A DNA stretch of 64,000 nucleotides from Parahaliea mediterranea (GTDB taxonomy: Bacteria; Pseudomonadota; Gammaproteobacteria; Pseudomonadales; Halieaceae): assembly GCF_017255185.1 (NCBI RefSeq), contig NZ_JAFKCZ010000006.1:248001-312000 (forward strand). Reading direction: 5' to 3'. Below the pieces are notes generated by a model. It was not told the DNA's origin. It saw only the letters and a program-made list of their open reading frames with translations, and did no database searches. Below are positions 45,105 through 53,776 of the stretch, piece after piece (the first letter of the stretch is position 1; every line of letters begins with the position of its first letter). The position numbers and the translations under genes are program-made.

Positions 45105-46814
45105 TTAAAGCGGCGCTAAAAATTCCCCGGGCAACCCACATGCTTCAACTAACATACCGTCCAATACTACCGGCGTACCGTTTACGATAGTAGCCTTCAC
45201 TCCTTTTGGCTTCGAGGCCCAGCGCCGCTGATTTCCGGGAAAGTCGTTTACAGGCTGCTTCCAGTCGGGCCCGATTGTGGCGTGATCGAAGATCACGATA
45301 TCCGCAGCGTTACCCGGAGCCAGAACACCCCGATCGCGAAAACCCATCAGTGACGCAGGAACCAGTGATAATTCGCGCACTGCCTCTTCCAGCGTCCATT
45401 TCTCCCATTCGCGCACCCAGTACTTAAAAAAGTACGACGTCATTTCAGCGCCGTCATCGCGGCCCAGGTGCGCGCCAGCGTCGGAAGTGCCTACAATCAT
45501 CTGCGGGTGTCGACTCGCGAGGCAAGTGGCCTCACGCCATTCTTCGTTTTCCGTGCGCCAGGTAAATTCTGTGCGCAGGCCGTCGGCAATGGCGACGTTC
45601 GCCAGCGCATCCATAGGCGCAATTCCTTTTTCCACGGCAATTTCGGCAATGGTCTTGTTCAGAAAATCCCGACTTTCCTGAGCTTCAACACCGGTCACAA
45701 CCAGCATATCGAAAGCTGGGGGTGGGAGCAGGTCCAGGTCCCTCTCCTCCACCGCATGACGAATCTTATTTCTAAAATCAGTGCTATTGAGCATAGCCAA
45801 ACGCTCTACCACTGATTCCGCCTCCGTAAAAAGTCGATGGAACTCGGGAACCCCCTCATACAGGGACGTACCATCTGCCAGATTGAATTTTCGATTGTAG
45901 GGCCGCGCCATGAGCATAGAGTAAACCGGTGCGCCCAATTCCCGCGCGCGATCCAGATAGGCTTTGGAACTAGGCCAGGTAGCGGTGGGCGCATCTACCT
46001 TGCTGCGAGCACCGAGGCCCTGAATGATGATGGGTACGCCGCTAGCGAGCCCGAGATCCATCAGAAAATCGCCATCCTCCGGGGTAAGGCCACCGATCGC
46101 GCTTTTTGGCAGGTACGATATACTGCCGCGGTTGCTGCGGCCCACGGCCTGGACTAGCGCGCGTAGCTCGTCATAACTGGAGAAGCGGCTCGGCACTGGC
46201 CGGTTGTCCATATCCATATCCGTAGGGCAATGACTCGACGATAGACCTGCGGCGCCAACCTCCATCGCTTCGCTTACAAGCGCCTGCATCTGTTCGATTT
46301 CATCCAAAGTCGCTTCCCGCTCGCTGGCCGCTTTTCCCATAACATAACGGCGAAGATTGGAATGTGATACGTAGCAGGCAGCATTGATGCCCAACTTGCC
46401 CTTGCGAGAGGCAACATATTCCGGAAACGTCTCAAAATCCCAGGGAATGGCGGCGAGCGCTTTGGGGTTCATCTCCTCAACACGCGCAAATATGGACACC
46501 ACGAAATCGCGATCTTCTGGCCGAGTGGGAGCCAAACCAAAACCGCAGTTTCCCGTTACCACGGTTGTAACCCCGTGATAGCAAGAAGATGTAGCGTAAG
46601 GCTCGAAAGTCATCTGCGGGTCGTAGTGGGTGTGGATATCGATAAACCCTGGTGCTACGACATGACCCTCGGCATTGATAACCTGCTTCGCCTTTGCGCC
46701 GTCAAAACGGCCCACGCCAGCAATTCGGCCATCTTTGACCGCCACATCAACACGACGCCGCGCAGTGCCGGTACCGTCTACGACCATTCCATTACTTATT
46801 AGCAGATCGAACAT
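45105..46814 (-). CDS. D-aminoacylase-type amidohydrolase (N-acyl-D-amino acid deacylase family)
   Basis: A 569-residue amidohydrolase. Metal and active-site motifs of the N-acyl-D-amino-acid deacylase branch are present: HTHYDPQ with His61 and His63, Cys90 in TGNCGFG, and TSDAGAHLGRDDG with the catalytic Asp. The small beta-sandwich is built from both termini (AVKDGRIAGVG, and KATIVNGTPVVLDG). Family members cleave N-acyl groups or cyclic amides; many are misnamed. It lies 68 bases downstream of a TonB receptor gene in the same direction, probably one operon. The substrate is not predictable; a peptide-like or cyclic amide is possible. Confidence 0.88.
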   Translation of the reverse strand: MFDLLISNGMVVDGTGTARRRVDVAVKDGRIAGVGRFDGAKAKQVINAEGHVVAPGFIDIHTHYDPQMTFEPYATSSCYHGVTTVVTGNCGFGLAPTRPEDRDFVVSIFARVEEMNPKALAAIPWDFETFPEYVASRKGKLGINAACYVSHSNLRRYVMGKAASEREATLDEIEQMQALVSEAMEVGAAGLSSSHCPTDMDMDNRPVPSRFSSYDELRALVQAVGRSNRGSISYLPKSAIGGLTPEDGDFLMDLGLASGVPIIIQGLGARSKVDAPTATWPSSKAYLDRARELGAPVYSMLMARPYNRKFNLADGTSLYEGVPEFHRLFTEAESVVERLAMLNSTDFRNKIRHAVEERDLDLLPPPAFDMLVVTGVEAQESRDFLNKTIAEIAVEKGIAPMDALANVAIADGLRTEFTWRTENEEWREATCLASRHPQMIVGTSDAGAHLGRDDGAEMTSYFFKYWVREWEKWTLEEAVRELSLVPASLMGFRDRGVLAPGNAADIVIFDHATIGPDWKQPVNDFPGNQRRWASKPKGVKATIVNGTPVVLDGMLVEACGLPGEFLAPL

Positions 46815-46882
46815 TTTTCCCTCACTTAAGTGTTATTAATATTGAAAGACAATGCCCCTGCAGAGACAGACGATCACCGAGG

Positions 46883-49087
46883 TTATTGCAGCAATAATGT
46901 GATATCGACACCAAACGCCCGAGGATCACCAAAGGTGCCGGTCTGGAATTCGCCGAAATCGACGCCGAAGATGCGGTGCTCCTCATTGGTAAGATTGCGG
47001 CCCCAGAGGGCGAGACTGAATTCGAAATTCCCGGCATGCATATCGGAAAGCTCCATACGCGCGTTGTAAAGCGTGTAGCTGTCAGCTTCTGAGGACTCGA
47101 AATTAAGTGGCGCGAATGCAACCCTGCCCTTGTGAACGGTATCCAGTCTGGCACTCAACGTGCCAAAGCCATGTATAGGCGCCGTGAATTCGACAAACGC
47201 ACTGGCGGATTTGTCCGCACTGAAAGGGAGAGTTGCCTGGTCGGACACATCTGTATCGTTGTTGATGAATTCCTTTATGTCGTAATCGAGATGGGCGTAA
47301 TTGGCCCCCACTGTAAAGTATTCGCCCAGTATGACCAGTGCCTCGAGTTCAATGCCCGACAGCTCTGCATCACCAACATTGACCGCGGTACTATCACCGC
47401 CGACAAAGAGCAGTTGCTGCATATCACGATAGTCTGACAAAAAGGCGGCAAAGTTCAGCCTTAAACGGCGGTCCACCAATTCGGATTTGAGGCCCAGCTC
47501 ATAGGAGGTTAGGGTTTCTTCCGCGGCGGGCGTGGAAAAAGTCGATGTCTGGCTGGAACGAATATTGAAGATACCTGCGTTGTAACCCTCGGCGATACGC
47601 ACGTAGGTATTGACGGATTCACCGAGGCGATACTCGGCGACACCGGCCATACTGATGTTGTCCCAGTCCCTTTCACCGTGCAGTGCAGTTGCCAGGCCAT
47701 TGTGGACCGTTTTATTCGCCTGTTTTACATCTTCCGAGTAGCGACCGCCCAGAGTCAGACGCAGGCGGCTATCCAGTACATCGGGCGTATAACTCAACTG
47801 GCCATAAACCGCCCGGGATTCGTTCTCCACTGTGTATACCTTGGAAAGGTCGGTGAACGCGTCGAAAGAAGCGAGGTACAGGATTGCCGTGGAATTCTCT
47901 CCACCTTTCTCTGTGAAGTAGTACAGCCCCCCGGTATATTCGACCCGGCCGGCGAGCGCGCTACCGACAACCTGGAATTCTTGCGAGAACTGTTCATGAT
48001 CCCGGGTTCCGAGAAAATCATATATGCCACCAGTGTGTGGCGCGAGGCTTGAGAGAAGGACTGAAGTGAACTGCGCAGGAGTCCCATCAAGGTCTGGCTG
48101 AAAAAAGGTATCGCTCTCGCGTTTTCCGGTGATCGACTTGACGACCAGGTCTTCATCGATCTCCCAAGTCGCAGTCAGTGTGTGGCTTTTTCCCGACAAG
48201 CGATCGGCGCCAGCCGAGTCCAACTGAAATTTTTCCAGACGGCGGCTCGGCTCGGTGAATTCGGCCACGCCCAGCCCTGGAATCGCATGCAACATCTGAT
48301 CTTGCCTTGCGGTACCACGGCGGTTGTAATCCTCGTAGCTGTAGTCCAGCGAGATGCTGTTGGAGAGTTCCCCGCGCAAGGCCAAACGCACGTACTCGCT
48401 GTCGATCTCACCGAGATCTTCCGGTCCGGCAACGAGCGAATTCACGCGATCAGCCCAGCCATCATAGCGCTTGGCAAGGTAGGTGAGACGACCGCTGAGT
48501 TGCCCGGCACCGCCCATGTCCATGGTGGGAGAGTCAAGCCGCGTGCGCGCATAACGGTAGCCAAATTTACCGATACCAATATCTTGCTCTAGCCCAAGCT
48601 GTCCGCCGGGTTTGGCTGTTGTGACGTTGATAGAGCCGCCGGTGGTGTTTTTGCCCCACAGCGTACCTTGGGGCCCCCTTAATACCTCGATGCGCTCCAG
48701 GTCCAACTCGAAGAGATTCCCCGTGCTGCGTGCGACGTAGACTCCGTCGATGTATAGACCCACCTTAGGATCGATGGCGGAGGACGGATCACCGGTGCCA
48801 ATCCCGCGGATGCTGATGACCGTACCGTTTTGTCCCGGCATTGGAGCGATCACTACATTGGGTGTGTAGTCGCTGATGCTGGAAAATTCGGTAGTACCGA
48901 TGGAGTCGAGTGCCGACTCGTTGTACGCGGATATCGCGATCGGAGTGTCCTGAAGACTGGATTCGCGTTTCTGGGCGGTAACAACCACCTCTTCCAAAAC
49001 TGCCGCAGAAACTGTGCTCAACAGCAGCGTCTGCAGCCCAACAGTCATTAGCAGTTTGCGGAACATTGCAACTAATGGGAACTGCAT
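46883..49087 (-). CDS. TonB-dependent receptor (paralogue 2)
   Basis: A 734-residue outer-membrane receptor. Signal peptide about 1-29; TonB-box-like LEEVVVTAQKRE at 31-42; plug with IRGIGTGDPSSAIDPKVGLYIDGV; then the barrel, ending ITLLLQ rather than in the usual aromatic. I chose the ATG at 49087, with GAGGAGAG upstream; the frame extends further but without a signal peptide. It is the inverted paralogue of the receptor at 42.6 kb, and precedes the D-aminoacylase-type gene in transcription. Confidence 0.93.
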   Translation of the reverse strand: MQFPLVAMFRKLLMTVGLQTLLLSTVSAAVLEEVVVTAQKRESSLQDTPIAISAYNESALDSIGTTEFSSISDYTPNVVIAPMPGQNGTVISIRGIGTGDPSSAIDPKVGLYIDGVYVARSTGNLFELDLERIEVLRGPQGTLWGKNTTGGSINVTTAKPGGQLGLEQDIGIGKFGYRYARTRLDSPTMDMGGAGQLSGRLTYLAKRYDGWADRVNSLVAGPEDLGEIDSEYVRLALRGELSNSISLDYSYEDYNRRGTARQDQMLHAIPGLGVAEFTEPSRRLEKFQLDSAGADRLSGKSHTLTATWEIDEDLVVKSITGKRESDTFFQPDLDGTPAQFTSVLLSSLAPHTGGIYDFLGTRDHEQFSQEFQVVGSALAGRVEYTGGLYYFTEKGGENSTAILYLASFDAFTDLSKVYTVENESRAVYGQLSYTPDVLDSRLRLTLGGRYSEDVKQANKTVHNGLATALHGERDWDNISMAGVAEYRLGESVNTYVRIAEGYNAGIFNIRSSQTSTFSTPAAEETLTSYELGLKSELVDRRLRLNFAAFLSDYRDMQQLLFVGGDSTAVNVGDAELSGIELEALVILGEYFTVGANYAHLDYDIKEFINNDTDVSDQATLPFSADKSASAFVEFTAPIHGFGTLSARLDTVHKGRVAFAPLNFESSEADSYTLYNARMELSDMHAGNFEFSLALWGRNLTNEEHRIFGVDFGEFQTGTFGDPRAFGVDITLLLQ

Positions 49088-49224
49088 GGTTCTCTCCTCG
49101 ATGCCAGATTCCGTGATAAACCGAGTTGATGTTACTGAGTGCTGTCTAACTGGCTTAAGAGGCAAAGTGATTCGTTTGTTGCCAGAGGTGTGTCGATGCA
49201 GGTCAAGGCATGACATTCCGCCGT

Positions 49225-50394
49225 CTACTTTGACGACGGGCTGGCTTCGCGTAGCGCGCCCTTGAAGCCCCGCAAAGACTGGGCGAACGCTTCAGGCTGC
49301 TCCATCGCAGCAAAGTGGCCACCTTTTTCATGCTCGGACCAGAATATCAAATTGTAAGCTTCTTCCGCCCAGGCTCGCGGGGGCTTCATCACCTCGCGAG
49401 GAAAGCGTGCGCAACCGGTCGGCACGCTGACGTACGGCACATGCGGCGCTGGATTTTGGGTGTTGCAATCACGGTAAATACGCAGGCAAGACGCCACGCT
49501 CTCGCTGAACCACAGAAGGCTGATATTGGTCAGCAGCCGATCCCAGCTAACGGCGTTGCGAATTTCACCCTCACAATCGGTCCAGTCGTGAAACTTTTCG
49601 GTCAGCCAGGCGCAAAAGCCGACTGGGGAGTCGTGCAACCCATAACCCAGGGTTTGTGGCTTGGTGCTCTGGATTGCGTGATACCCCATTTTATCGGTGA
49701 CAAATCCCTCGAGTTCGTCCCAGCCTGCGCGCTCAGGGGGGCTGAGCTTGTCGATATTTTGCAACTGTAGTTCCGTGGGAAACAGTATTTGCATGCTGAG
49801 ATGAATACCCAGCAGGTGCGCCGGCGCCTCACCGGCGAGCTGTGTGGAGACCATGGCGCCGAAGTCGCCGCCCTGGACGATAAAACGCTCGTAGCCGAGT
49901 GCTCGCATTAGCTTTAGCCAGATCTTGGCGATATCGCGAACGTTGGTTCCAGCTTTACGCGGAGCGCTGGAATAGGCGAACCCCGGTAAAGATGGACAGA
50001 CGACATGGAAAGCATCGGCTGAGCAGCCGCAGTATTTCTCCGGTTCTGTAAGTGGCTCAATAACGTCGAGAAACTCGACGATACTGCTTGGCCAACCGTG
50101 GGTCATAAGCAGGGGTGTGGCATCCTGGTGTGACGACCGCTGGTGAATGAAATGAATCCGAAAGTCGTCAATGGTCGCTCGGTATTGAGAAAAGCGATTG
50201 ATCAGTGCCTCTTGTTGGCGCCAATTGAAGTGATGTCGCCAGTAATGCACTAACTCTCGAAGATACTCGCGCTCCGTTCCATATTGCCAACCCACGCCAT
50301 CGAGTTGGTCGGGCCAACGGGTTTGGTCGATCCTGCGGCGCAGATCGTCGATACTGCCGTTAGCGACATCGATTCGAAAGGGGGTGATCTCCAC
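49225..50394 (-). CDS. Epoxide hydrolase (EHN-type alpha/beta hydrolase)
   Basis: A 389-residue epoxide hydrolase of the microsomal-type branch with an N-terminal EHN domain (about 1-110). The oxyanion motif is His99-Gly-Trp-Pro102, the nucleophile Asp177 in GGDFGAM, and the catalytic His lies in EKGGHFAAMEQPE near residue 361. It opens an epoxide to a trans-diol. It is divergent from the MBL-fold gene and upstream of the TonB receptor in the same direction, separated by 137 bases. Epoxide formation by a monooxygenase encoded elsewhere is presumably part of the pathway. Confidence 0.93.
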   Translation of the reverse strand: MEITPFRIDVANGSIDDLRRRIDQTRWPDQLDGVGWQYGTEREYLRELVHYWRHHFNWRQQEALINRFSQYRATIDDFRIHFIHQRSSHQDATPLLMTHGWPSSIVEFLDVIEPLTEPEKYCGCSADAFHVVCPSLPGFAYSSAPRKAGTNVRDIAKIWLKLMRALGYERFIVQGGDFGAMVSTQLAGEAPAHLLGIHLSMQILFPTELQLQNIDKLSPPERAGWDELEGFVTDKMGYHAIQSTKPQTLGYGLHDSPVGFCAWLTEKFHDWTDCEGEIRNAVSWDRLLTNISLLWFSESVASCLRIYRDCNTQNPAPHVPYVSVPTGCARFPREVMKPPRAWAEEAYNLIFWSEHEKGGHFAAMEQPEAFAQSLRGFKGALREASPSSK

Positions 50395-50587
50395 AGAAAA
50401 TTCTCCTGACGTCCAATGTATGCAACGAGCGATTATAGGTGAAGGGATGCCAGCTCAATGTGTCATTAGTGGACAATGTTATGTCAGCAGGCGCGTCTTT
50501 CTGGATGACGGCTTTACGTTGAGTTGACATAAGCCTAGTTTTGCCGGGGAGCAACGACCGAACATTTCCCGTGAAAGAGGCTTCTTT

Positions 50588-51436
50588 ATGATCGAATTGT
50601 TACAGTGGCGAATCGGTGATACCCGTATAACGTGTATACCGGAAAGCTGTCAGTCCTACCCGCTAAAGAACATTATTCCTGACGCAAATGCGGACCGATT
50701 GGAGGTTCACCGCTCCTGGTTGGCGCCACATTTCCTCGAAGGACAAGATGGCCTTTTGATATCGGTACATGGCCTATTGGTTGAATCGCGGGGCAAGCGA
50801 ATTCTGGTGGATACCTGCATTGGCCCGCATATGCCCGGTCACGAGAACAGCATCGTCTTCCTGAAAAATCTTGAGGCGGCCGGCTTTTCTCCCGGTGATA
50901 TCGATGTTGTCATGTGCACTCATCTTCATTTCGACCATGTGGGTTGGAATACTACCCTAATCGATGGTCAGTGGGTGCCGACCTTCCCCAATGCTCGATA
51001 TCTCTATGCCCGAAGGGAATGGGATCATTGGAACAACGCCCGGGACAAGGGTTTCGCCATGACCTTCGCAGAGTGTGTTTCACCCGTGATGGAAGCAGGG
51101 CTGGTGGATCTTATCGACATGGATCACGCTATCACCGAGGAGGTTCGCCTACTGCCGACACCGGGACACACACCAGGCCACGTTTCGGTATTGATTGATT
51201 CCAGGGGGGAACAAGCGATCATCACCGGTGATATGGTTTTTCATCCGGTGCAGTGGGCAGAAGTGAATTGGTTGACGGGCGGCGACGGAGACCGCGACCA
51301 AGCGGTCGAGACCCGGTGCCGGATACGTGATCGTTATGCAGACACCGGGGTATTGATCATCGGTACTCATTTCGCCTCGCCAACTGCCGGATATATCAGT
51401 AAAAATGGCGACGAAGGCTACTGGTTCAAGGTCTAA
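50588..51436 (+). CDS. Metallo-beta-lactamase-fold hydrolase
   Basis: A 282-residue MBL-fold hydrolase with the zinc motif His112-x-His114-x-Asp116-His117 (THLHFDHVGW), a further His in PTPGHTPGH, Asp in ITGDMVFHP and His in IGTHFASPTAG. The layout resembles quorum-quenching lactonases and related soluble MBL-fold hydrolases rather than glyoxalase II. No signal peptide is seen. It stands alone, divergent from the epoxide hydrolase; a lactone or thioester substrate is plausible. Confidence 0.9.
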   Translation: MIELLQWRIGDTRITCIPESCQSYPLKNIIPDANADRLEVHRSWLAPHFLEGQDGLLISVHGLLVESRGKRILVDTCIGPHMPGHENSIVFLKNLEAAGFSPGDIDVVMCTHLHFDHVGWNTTLIDGQWVPTFPNARYLYARREWDHWNNARDKGFAMTFAECVSPVMEAGLVDLIDMDHAITEEVRLLPTPGHTPGHVSVLIDSRGEQAIITGDMVFHPVQWAEVNWLTGGDGDRDQAVETRCRIRDRYADTGVLIIGTHFASPTAGYISKNGDEGYWFKV

Positions 51437-51490
51437 ACTCAACAGGTTCTAACAGACTCTGCGCAAGCTCAACGCCGGGCTTAGTGGCGC

Positions 51491-52492
51491 CTAGTCGTTT
51501 CGCGTCAAGGCGCCGCCAGATCGCCACATATAGCAGGAATTCTCCGCTCCCGCCAAGGGCCTGTCACCTGGGTCGTCCATACCGTTTCGTATCCTGACAA
51601 TCCACTGTTCTGCCAGTGCGCCGGCCACTTGAATATAACCAGGCGCGAGTTGCAGCAAGGCCTCGAGAAGCAACAGCCTATCGCTGTGATCGCGACATAC
51701 TTCCCTGGCACGGCCAGCCAGGCCTGGCAGAATGGGGGTATCGAGAAGTTCACTTGCCCAGTCGTTGCGCGTTCTCCAGGCTGCCAGCATAGTATCGGCG
51801 TCTCGCCGGCGTACCGCGGCAAGCACCTCCCGCATTTTCAGGTTCTGCGTATCCACACTGGTGTAGAAACGAAGTCCGTTTTCCAATGCCAGTCGTTCAA
51901 TATCGCCCCCCGCTTTTCCCTCCGGCTTCAGATATACGTCATTAATCTGAACGGCCAGTTCAATTTTCTGGTGAGCTGGTTGAAAACCGTCGAGTGTCAT
52001 GTTGCTATGAAATGCAAACTCATTGGGTGATCGCTCCGCTGCATATCCCAGCTCGAATTCGAGCGCCCGAGGTATCACCGAGGCGACGTAATGAAACAAG
52101 GTCAGTAAATGAGAACAACCCCGCGGTCCGCCAAAGGTCTGTGACAACTTCCTGTTAAAATCCGCGTCTATCCGTACGCCCAGAAGGGCATCAAGATTAC
52201 CCAGCGGATCGCGACAGGATTCTCCGGCGCTATGTTTTGTGGGTTCAAAGGCAACAACGTCCTGGCTTGACTGAACGGACTCGATGACATGACTGCCAGC
52301 ACTGACATCGATCTCCAATCTCATATGGTGAATGATACCCGGTGGCTGCAGACTGAAACTCATTGGTGCCAAGCCGCTTTTTCGCAAATCAATGATTTCC
52401 CCGCGAAGACGCCAGCGTTCTTGTGGCGTCCAAATCAGCGAAACCGTTATTGAGCGGGTGTGTAATGGGTGACCGGAAATTGGTAGATACAT
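51491..52492 (-). CDS. DUF2889 domain-containing protein
   Basis: A 333-residue protein with the DUF2889 pattern in its first half, including CRDPLGNLDALLG, then FGGPRGCSHLLTL at about 115-130 with a conserved Gly-Cys-x-His. The second half (about 230-330) is helical and unrecognised. DUF2889 proteins have no established function and sometimes sit in acyl-CoA catabolic clusters, as here. I chose the ATG at 52492, which has GGAGGAG eleven bases upstream; an ATG at 52519 is possible. It is the last gene of the leftward cluster, about 130 bases after the second acyl-CoA dehydrogenase. Confidence 0.8.
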   Translation of the reverse strand: MYLPISGHPLHTRSITVSLIWTPQERWRLRGEIIDLRKSGLAPMSFSLQPPGIIHHMRLEIDVSAGSHVIESVQSSQDVVAFEPTKHSAGESCRDPLGNLDALLGVRIDADFNRKLSQTFGGPRGCSHLLTLFHYVASVIPRALEFELGYAAERSPNEFAFHSNMTLDGFQPAHQKIELAVQINDVYLKPEGKAGGDIERLALENGLRFYTSVDTQNLKMREVLAAVRRRDADTMLAAWRTRNDWASELLDTPILPGLAGRAREVCRDHSDRLLLLEALLQLAPGYIQVAGALAEQWIVRIRNGMDDPGDRPLAGAENSCYMWRSGGALTRND

Positions 52493-52623
52493 AGTGCGCT
52501 GCGCTCCTCCAAGCGCCATTCCGACAGAATTTATTCACCAAAACGCGAGCGTTACCGCGCCATTATCCGAGCCTAATTCACTCACGCTGTACAAGCAGCC
52601 ATACGACGAGTCGGCGGAAGCGG

Positions 52624-53766
52624 TCAGTAGCCGTTCAGGCGGCCAAAACGATCACGATGGTAGCTGCTATCGCCAAGAATCTGTATTGCAACCCTCGCTC
52701 TCTTGAGGAATAGCCCGATATCAAGTTCGTCGGTCACACCAATTCCCCCGTGCATTTGCACAGCTTCATTCGTAGCAAGCAGGGCGATATCATTCAGGCG
52801 TGCTTTTGCCAGACTGGCGAGAACCGAAATCGAACCTGGCGCACCATCCAGGGCCGCGAGGCCAGTGTCCACAACCGCTTTACACAGCTCTATTTCTGCA
52901 AACAAGTGCGCCGCGCGATGGCGCAATGCCTGGAAGCTTCCAATTTTCACGCCGAATTGCTCACGATCTCGCAAGTACTCAACAGTACGTTCGAAACATT
53001 CGCATATACCGCCCAACATTTCAGCGGCAAGAAGTATTCGTGCCGCATCCAGGGTCGGCTCGAGATACCGCCACGCATCATTCATTGAACCAACAAGGTC
53101 ATCTTCACCAACGATTACATTATCGAAGTCCACACTTGAGTAGTCACGCGCATCAAGTAGATGCAGTTGCTTGCGTTCGACCCCTTTGCGGTCTATATCG
53201 ACCAGAAAAACACTCAACCCTTTTGCGTCCCCCGGTTTACCCGAGGTGCGTGCAACCACCAGGAAATAATTCGCGCACTGGCCATCAACAACGAATGTCT
53301 TGGTACCATTCAGCACAAAATTACCGCCATCGGGCTGGGCGGTGAAAAGGGTTGCCAGCGGATCGTGATGCGGCCCTTCTTCGATTGCCAGTGCCAGGCA
53401 GGTGTCCCCGCACACCACACTGGGAAGAATGTCTCGTTTTTGCGTGTCTGATCCTGCACGAAGAAGATATTGCGCACCAAGGCAAACGGAGGCAAATAGG
53501 GGCGAAGCGAGCAGGGTACGGCCGGACTCTTTCATAATTGCCCCCAGACCCACATAACCGAAATCCAGGCCGCCGTACTCTTCCGGCAGTATGATACCTG
53601 ACCACCCAAGGTCGCAGATCTGTTTCCAGTGCTGACGGGAGTAACACGGTGAAACGCTGTTGTCGCGCAGGTGCCTGAAGGCTGAGACCGGGCAGTTCGC
53701 CTGCAGAAACTGCCTTGCGCTGTCCTGCAGCATGATATGTTCGTCACTTGGTACTAAATGCTTCAT
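52624..53766 (-). CDS. Acyl-CoA dehydrogenase (atypical C terminus)
   Basis: A 380-residue acyl-CoA dehydrogenase-fold protein. Helical N-terminal domain, central beta domain (FVLNGTKTFVVDG, ARTSG), and C-terminal helices with MHGGIGVTDELDIGLFLKRARV. The end reads ILGDSSYHRDRFGRL where active family members have a GGTxxIQ-type segment, so the FAD-binding or catalytic end is altered. Such subunits are known in alpha2beta2 acyl-CoA dehydrogenases of steroid side-chain breakdown. It starts ten bases after the stop of a normal family member, supporting a heteromer with that protein. Confidence 0.9.
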   Translation of the reverse strand: MKHLVPSDEHIMLQDSARQFLQANCPVSAFRHLRDNSVSPCYSRQHWKQICDLGWSGIILPEEYGGLDFGYVGLGAIMKESGRTLLASPLFASVCLGAQYLLRAGSDTQKRDILPSVVCGDTCLALAIEEGPHHDPLATLFTAQPDGGNFVLNGTKTFVVDGQCANYFLVVARTSGKPGDAKGLSVFLVDIDRKGVERKQLHLLDARDYSSVDFDNVIVGEDDLVGSMNDAWRYLEPTLDAARILLAAEMLGGICECFERTVEYLRDREQFGVKIGSFQALRHRAAHLFAEIELCKAVVDTGLAALDGAPGSISVLASLAKARLNDIALLATNEAVQMHGGIGVTDELDIGLFLKRARVAIQILGDSSYHRDRFGRLNGY

Positions 53767-53776
53767 TCACGGGGTC

